Source of the DNA: Thiotrichales bacterium
GTDB taxonomy: Bacteria; Pseudomonadota; Gammaproteobacteria; Francisellales; CACEW01
Reading direction: 5' to 3'
Assembly: GCA_947476405.1 (NCBI GenBank)
Contig: CANJQG010000036.1
Location: forward strand, 1 to 18,528
Length of the DNA: 18,528 nucleotides
A program made the translations under genes and the position numbers. Of this stretch, positions 15,101-18,528 are shown in pieces. Each line of letters opens with the position of its first letter. The first letter of the stretch is position 1. A model generated the notes under the pieces. It ran no database searches. It was not told the DNA's origin and worked only from the letters and a program-made list of their open reading frames with translations.

Positions 15101-16072
15101 CTAAGATTCTTTCAGATCTTCAAACAAAACACTCACCGACTCTTCACTATTAATCCGGCGAATGGTTTCTGATAATAAAGAAGCCAAAGAGAGTTGCTTT
15201 ATTTTACCACATTTTTGAGCACTCGAAGTTAAAGGAATCGAATCTGTCACCACCAATTGGGTCATGACAGAGGATTCAAGATTAGCAACCGCAGCCCCCG
15301 ATAAAACAGAATGGATGCAATACGCAAAGACTTCAGAGGCGCCCTGCTCTTTTAAAGCACTTGCGGCTTTGCATAAAGTGCCGGCAGTATCGACAATATC
15401 ATCTACAATCAAACACGTCCGTCCCTGAACATCACCAATGATATTCATGACTTGTGCTTCATTAGGACGAGGGCGACGCTTATCGATAATAGCCAAATCA
15501 CAATTAAGCGCTTTTGCCAAAACGCGAGCCCGCACAACACCACCCATATCAGGAGATACGACAACAGGAGGTGCAGAAAAATTTTGTTGCCGAATATAGT
15601 CCACCATAATGGGCAAACCGAAAATATTATCAAAAGGAATATTAAAAAAACCTTGAATCTGTTCCGCATGAATATCGACCGTCAAAACACGATCAACTCC
15701 CACTGATGTCAGCATATCTGCAACAACACGTGCAGTAATAGGAACACGAGATGAACGCACGCGGCGATCCTGACGTGCATAACCAAAATAAGGTACCACC
15801 GCTGTAATTCGTGAAGCCGAAGAGCGCCGTACCGCATCAGCCATAGCCATTAATTCCATTAAATGATCATTGGCAGGAGGACAAGTCGGTTGAATAATAA
15901 AGACATCACGTCCGCGAACATTTTCATTGATTTCGACATGGGTTTCGCCATCAGAAAAACGACTCACCATCGCTTTACCCAGATTAACACCCAATTGCCC
16001 GGCAATGGCATGAGCCAGCATAGGGTTTGCATTTCCGCTAAACAACATTAATTCAGAAACAATACGCTTCAT
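15101..16072 (-). CDS. prs: Ribose-phosphate pyrophosphokinase (PRPP synthetase)
   Basis: Makes 5-phosphoribosyl 1-diphosphate from ribose 5-phosphate and ATP, feeding purine, pyrimidine, histidine, tryptophan and NAD synthesis. The 323-aa protein matches the bacterial class I enzyme: LFSGNANPMLA at the start, SRFSDGETHVEINENVRG, PYFGYARQDRR (about 94-104), VDIHAEQIQGFF (His135), the catalytic flexible-loop region IIDKRRPRP (Lys198) and the PRPP loop DDIVDTAGT (224-232). It ends like the E. coli enzyme with INSEESVSVLFE. The chosen ATG is preceded by GGGGTAGAGC. A start eight codons later (MLFSGNANP) would also fit the family. It lies just downstream of tRNA-Gln and is probably co-transcribed with it. 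Confidence 0.97.
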   Translation of the reverse strand: MKRIVSELMLFSGNANPMLAHAIAGQLGVNLGKAMVSRFSDGETHVEINENVRGRDVFIIQPTCPPANDHLMELMAMADAVRRSSASRITAVVPYFGYARQDRRVRSSRVPITARVVADMLTSVGVDRVLTVDIHAEQIQGFFNIPFDNIFGLPIMVDYIRQQNFSAPPVVVSPDMGGVVRARVLAKALNCDLAIIDKRRPRPNEAQVMNIIGDVQGRTCLIVDDIVDTAGTLCKAASALKEQGASEVFAYCIHSVLSGAAVANLESSVMTQLVVTDSIPLTSSAQKCGKIKQLSLASLLSETIRRINSEESVSVLFEDLKES

Positions 16073-16089
16073 GCTCTACCCCAGAAAAT

Positions 16090-16164
16090 TGGCTGGGCTG
16101 CTAGGATTCGAACCTAGGTATGCTGGGATCAAAACCCAGTGCCTTACCGCTTGGCGACAGCCCA
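16090..16164 (-). tRNA. tRNA-Gln (anticodon TTG)
   Basis: A 75-nt tRNA on the minus strand. The 7-bp acceptor stem pairs TGGGCTG with CAGCCCA, with discriminator G and an encoded CCA end at 16092-16090. The anticodon stem CTGGG/CCCAG encloses the loop TTTTGAT with anticodon TTG at 16132-16130, which reads CAA and CAG with modification. The T arm CTAGG-TTCGAAT-CCTAG is perfect. The tRNA lies 18 bp upstream of prs. In gammaproteobacteria a tRNA-Gln beside prs is a known arrangement. Confidence 0.96.
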
Positions 16165-16182
16165 CCGAACAAGATGGGGCTT

Positions 16183-16212
16183 ATTCTGCACCATCCACCC
16201 ATCCCCTGTCAA
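16183..16212 (-). promoter_or_regulatory. Candidate promoter of tRNA-Gln and prs
   Basis: On the minus strand, a perfect TTGACA (plus coordinates 16212-16207), an 18-bp spacer and CAGAAT (16188-16183, 4 of 6). The start would fall near 16176, about 12 bases before the tRNA. No second promoter is visible in the 17 bp between tRNA and prs, so one transcript is likely. Confidence 0.5.
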
Positions 16213-16339
16213 GCAGTTTTTCATGAATTTTTTCACTCGCGCCAGGTTTAACATGCCGCTCGCTTAATTATGGAGCTAAAATACGCTGGGGCGTAGGACT
16301 TATTCTGTTTCGAGGCTGCTGAATGCGGCTTCTAACTCT

Positions 16340-16552
16340 GGGATTCCATTCACAAATAATCAGGGCGAACAAGACATTCGCATGAACAAGGTCAAGCAGA
16401 AGATCTCAAGCTGCTTCCGCAGCGATGAAGGTGCGAAATACTTTTGCCGGATTAGCGGGTTTGTTTCAACTGCGAACAAGCAAGGCTTGAATATCTTTGA
16501 TGCGCTCAGAGATGCCTGCAACGGCAACCCCTTTAATCCCTTCAGCGCTTAA
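16340..16552 (+). pseudogene. 3' remnant of an IS66-family transposase
   Basis: The plus-strand frame from about 16340 to the stop at 16550-16552 encodes about 70 residues: GIPFTNNQGEQDIRM, then KVKQKISSCFRSDEGAKYFC, then RISGFVSTANKQGLNIFDAL. This is the conserved C-terminal block of IS66-type transposases (VPFTNNQxEQDIRMxKxKQKISGCFRSxxGAxxFCRIRSxxST). The preceding frame gives no transposase-like residues, so the rest of the gene (more than 400 codons in intact members) is lost. It is a fragment without a start. It may mark a past insertion or rearrangement between the tRNA-Gln/prs block and the orphan gene at 16710. Confidence 0.85.
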
Positions 16553-16637
16553 ACAATAAAATCACCCAACTAAATGGCTGGCCCAGCTCGGGCTATGCTG
16601 CTGCACTTATTTTTAGATAGGGGGTCTGAGTAGTTAC
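16340..16637 (+). mobile_element. IS66-family insertion sequence remnant with possible right end
   Basis: The transposase remnant is followed by about 80 bp of non-coding sequence ending in CTGAGTAGTTAC at 16626-16637. IS66 elements have terminal inverted repeats that begin GTAA, so a right end should read TTAC, as at 16634-16637. The left end is gone, so a matching inverted repeat and target duplication cannot be checked. The boundary is inferred. The rest of the gene-free stretch (16165-16339 and 16638-16709) holds only the two promoters annotated beside it. Confidence 0.5.
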
Positions 16638-16650
16638 TACTGTAACGGCA

Positions 16651-16679
16651 TTGAAAATAATAATTTTAAAGCATATAAT
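16651..16679 (+). promoter_or_regulatory. Promoter of the 459-aa orphan gene
   Basis: TTGAAA at 16651-16656 (5 of 6), a 17-bp spacer and a perfect TATAAT at 16674-16679. The start would be near 16686, giving a leader of about 24 bases. It is one of the best promoter matches in the window and lies just outside the inferred IS66 end. Confidence 0.6.
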
Positions 16680-16709
16680 TTACAAATTATTAAAAAATGG
16701 AATAACCCT

Positions 16710-18089
16710 ATGCAGTCAGTCTGTTCCGACCATTGTCTCATTAATGAATTTAATCTTGCTGCATCAAAAAAACCCCTAAATATATTAGAGCTATTTGGGC
16801 TTCTTCATCTTTGTCAAGTCTCAGATCAGCTAATGCGTGGATACCCAGATCACTTTGAGGAATATAGGGCCTCACAAGGCATTATCTTTGAGGAATATAA
16901 AAAGCTATGTAGCGAAACACAGAAAATAAAAGACGATGAATTATCTCTTCTTCAGCTCTTAAGAAAAAAGAAAGAGTGCTTCATAAACGAGGACCTTTTC
17001 AAAGGAGAACAAAAAGATATTCGGCCTTATGATAAGCGGATCACAATGAATAAAGAAAAAGAAAAAAAATTAACAGTTTTTACAGAATCCACTTTATTTG
17101 AAAATAGATATTTAATGCAATATTATTTTGATAAATTAGCGCAAGTAAAACGAGATATTATCATCACTGAAATTAAACGAGATTGTTTATTAATTTACAA
17201 TATAAAAAATAAAATTTATACGGAGATTGAAGAGCTGAATGCCTGCAAATCTCAATACCTAGACTTAAAAATAAATTTAGAAAAAGAAAGATGTCCTATA
17301 GCTTGCGAGTCGAGTGAAGTACTTTCTACTCAGAGTGTAATACTGAAAGAGTTATGGCTTAAAATCAACGAAGACATAGACAAGATGATTGAAAAATGTG
17401 ACGCCCTAGAAACGCCTTTAACGCCTTTCATGAAATTTGATCTGGATTATTTAGAAATCCAATCAGATCATGTCATCTGGCAACTTGATCTGATTGAATT
17501 AAAAAAGAATCAACTTGTTTTTCTAGCTAGATTAGCCTTGAATGATGCCAGGGATCAATTGGACCAGCAGAGAAAAAAAGCGTATGCAATCGCAATCGCA
17601 CTGAATATTGAAGACGCCATTAGCCAGGTTCAAACTTTACGCGCTGAATTTAATGTATGTGACAAATCGCTCTCTGCACAAATTAGCGCTGCACGCCAAG
17701 CACGGGCTGAAGCACTGGGAGCTTATGAGTTAGAGCTCGGAATAAACGACCATGGTGTTCGCCTTGAAGAAATAAAGGCTCAGCGCGACAATATTTCGAA
17801 AGAAAGTTATAACCTCAAACTAGCCAAGGAAGTCAATCAACAGAAAATGAGGGAACGCGCAGTCAATGATGGCCCCCAAAGAATGGCTAAAATCGCTGTA
17901 CAAAAGCAAGAGCTTGCCTATAGCGCTGCCAGACTTCCTCTCACTGTTGCCGAATACAAATTACGACAACTGAAAAAAGAAGTCAAAAATACAACACAGT
18001 CCATTACTTTTTACTCTTGTGGTATAGAGTCAGAATCAGGATCAGTGATTAACATGGTCAATGGAGAAAGTATAGTCATGCCTGGCTAA
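16710..18089 (+). CDS. Hypothetical protein, lysine/glutamate-rich, probably coiled coil
   Basis: A 459-aa protein that I do not recognise. There is no signal peptide and no obvious membrane segment. From about residue 55 to 200 and again from 265 to 425 it is highly charged (Lys, Glu, Asp, Gln) with leucine spacing suggestive of long helices and coiled coils (DELSLLQLLRKKKE, QISAARQARAEALGAYELEL, AEYKLRQLKKEVKN). The first 35 residues and the last 30 (CGIESESGSVINMVNGESIV) are less charged. Base composition is more AT-rich than in the housekeeping genes, suggesting recent acquisition or relaxed codon use. A strong promoter is present; the ribosome-binding site is weak (TGGA 9 bases upstream). 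The architecture is compatible with a secreted effector of an intracellular bacterium, but nothing in the sequence proves this. Confidence 0.75.
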   Translation: MQSVCSDHCLINEFNLAASKKPLNILELFGLLHLCQVSDQLMRGYPDHFEEYRASQGIIFEEYKKLCSETQKIKDDELSLLQLLRKKKECFINEDLFKGEQKDIRPYDKRITMNKEKEKKLTVFTESTLFENRYLMQYYFDKLAQVKRDIIITEIKRDCLLIYNIKNKIYTEIEELNACKSQYLDLKINLEKERCPIACESSEVLSTQSVILKELWLKINEDIDKMIEKCDALETPLTPFMKFDLDYLEIQSDHVIWQLDLIELKKNQLVFLARLALNDARDQLDQQRKKAYAIAIALNIEDAISQVQTLRAEFNVCDKSLSAQISAARQARAEALGAYELELGINDHGVRLEEIKAQRDNISKESYNLKLAKEVNQQKMRERAVNDGPQRMAKIAVQKQELAYSAARLPLTVAEYKLRQLKKEVKNTTQSITFYSCGIESESGSVINMVNGESIVMPG

Positions 18090-18178
18090 ATTTTTTTAGC
18101 TGTCTACAATCTAAAAGCAATTGATGTTTTTTCAAAAGCATGAAAAATGACTTTAAATTTTAGTTATTTTTAATGTCG

Positions 18179-18206
18179 TTGCATATAAGCAAGAATTGCT
18201 TATAAT
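18179..18206 (+). promoter_or_regulatory. Promoter with overlapping inverted repeat upstream of the SnoaL-like gene
   Basis: TATAAT at 18201-18206 with TTGCAT at 18179-18184 as a partial -35 (16-bp spacer). A perfect 9-bp inverted repeat, TATAAGCAA at 18184-18192 and TTGCTTATA at 18196-18204 with a 3-bp spacer, fills the space between the boxes and covers most of the -10. That is the layout of an operator for a dimeric repressor. The leader to the ATG at 18287 would be about 74 bases. Confidence 0.45.
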
Positions 18207-18286
18207 GAATAGGCTTATTCATGAATTTTTTTATGAGCGCAGCTTTGGGTTTGAATCAGCGACCCTTAAAATCAACAGGAGCTTTA

Positions 18287-18528
18287 ATGAAGATTAGCAT
18301 ATTAAATAAATATACGATGGCCAGTTTATTTGCGCTTTCTATGACGGTTACAACCTGCGCTAATGCGGCTGAGGCCAGAGTGAGCAACACCGCGACGGTA
18401 GGGGGCTTTTCTTTTTCATCCATCTCTGCGGTAGCGGCACAACAAAAAGCGGTTTATGATGTATTAAATCAATATCAACAAGGCCTAGACACCGGTAATA
18501 CCAAAGCTATTTTGGCATTATTTGCGCC
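18287..18528 (+). CDS. Exported SnoaL/NTF2-like protein, cut by the window edge
   Basis: The ATG at 18287 is preceded by AGGAG at 18277-18281 and opens a frame of 80 codons to the window edge. The start MKISILNKYTMASLFALSMT and following TCANAAEA form a signal peptide, with a likely cut after ANA. The mature part includes AVYDVLNQYQQGLDTGNTKAILALFA, which matches the first helices of SnoaL-like/nuclear transport factor 2 domain proteins (pattern AV...L..Y..AL..GD...L..LFA). Such small secreted cone-shaped proteins have varied or unknown roles, so no substrate is proposed. The gene is separated from the preceding one by 197 bp. Confidence 0.7.
   Translation, partial: MKISILNKYTMASLFALSMTVTTCANAAEARVSNTATVGGFSFSSISAVAAQQKAVYDVLNQYQQGLDTGNTKAILALFA

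Noticed and set aside
16090..16164. tRNA-Gln as an integration site for the secretion locus
   Set aside because: The secretion genes lie beyond prs, not beside the tRNA 3' end, and I see no second copy of the tRNA 3' end in the window.
18080..18105. GCTAAA/TTTAGC hairpin as terminator of the orphan gene
   Set aside because: The stem is short and AT-rich and no U-tract follows it, so it does not meet the form of an intrinsic terminator.
16220..18231. Identical 14-mer TTCATGAATTTTTT at 16220-16233 and 18218-18231
   Set aside because: The similarity fades outside the 14 bases and both are AT-rich with a palindromic core, so chance is sufficient; it does not bound a recognisable element.

Overview
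The window looks like a chromosomal stretch from a gammaproteobacterium of moderate GC. Its housekeeping proteins (TrpS, ParC, PgsA, Prs) resemble those of gammaproteobacteria closely. The mix of a Trb-type type IV secretion locus, IS remnants and a long lysine/glutamate-rich orphan gene would suit an intracellular lineage such as Legionellales/Coxiellaceae. That taxonomic call is inference only, because no marker RNA is present.

Left part (1-5785). An IS4-like transposase start runs off the left edge. A small orphan gene with an internal repeat follows, then trpS and parC, with a good sigma70-type promoter before parC. Convergent to parC, and overlapping it by 23 bp, is a carboxymuconolactone-decarboxylase-family gene. 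It diverges from a DTW-domain tRNA modification gene (TapT type). That gene converges on a PilF/PilW-like TPR lipoprotein gene, which in turn diverges from pgsA.

Central part (5786-15073). pgsA is followed 12 bp later by a tightly packed P-type (Trb/VirB-like) secretion operon: trbC (pilin, VirB2), trbD (VirB3), trbE (VirB4 ATPase), a 93-aa TrbF-N-terminus-like protein, trbF (VirB8), trbG (VirB9, with lipobox), trbI (VirB10), a 116-aa low-complexity exported protein, trbL (VirB6) and trbB (VirB11 ATPase). The pilus, inner-membrane, core-complex and ATPase parts are present. No coupling protein, relaxase, VirB1 transglycosylase or VirB5/TrbJ is visible here. A transporter embedded between pgsA and prs without DNA-processing genes is the most interesting system in the window. 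It could be a protein- or DNA-transport machine, or a remnant of an integrated element that borrows missing parts from elsewhere.

Right part (15074-18528). prs and the tRNA-Gln(TTG) upstream of it lie on the minus strand and probably share a promoter. Beyond them is a 545-bp stretch without an intact gene. It holds the 3' remnant of an IS66-family transposase, a candidate IS end and the promoter of the next gene. A 459-aa coiled-coil-like orphan gene follows. The window ends in a secreted SnoaL/NTF2-like gene cut by the right edge, whose -10 region overlaps a perfect 9-bp inverted repeat.
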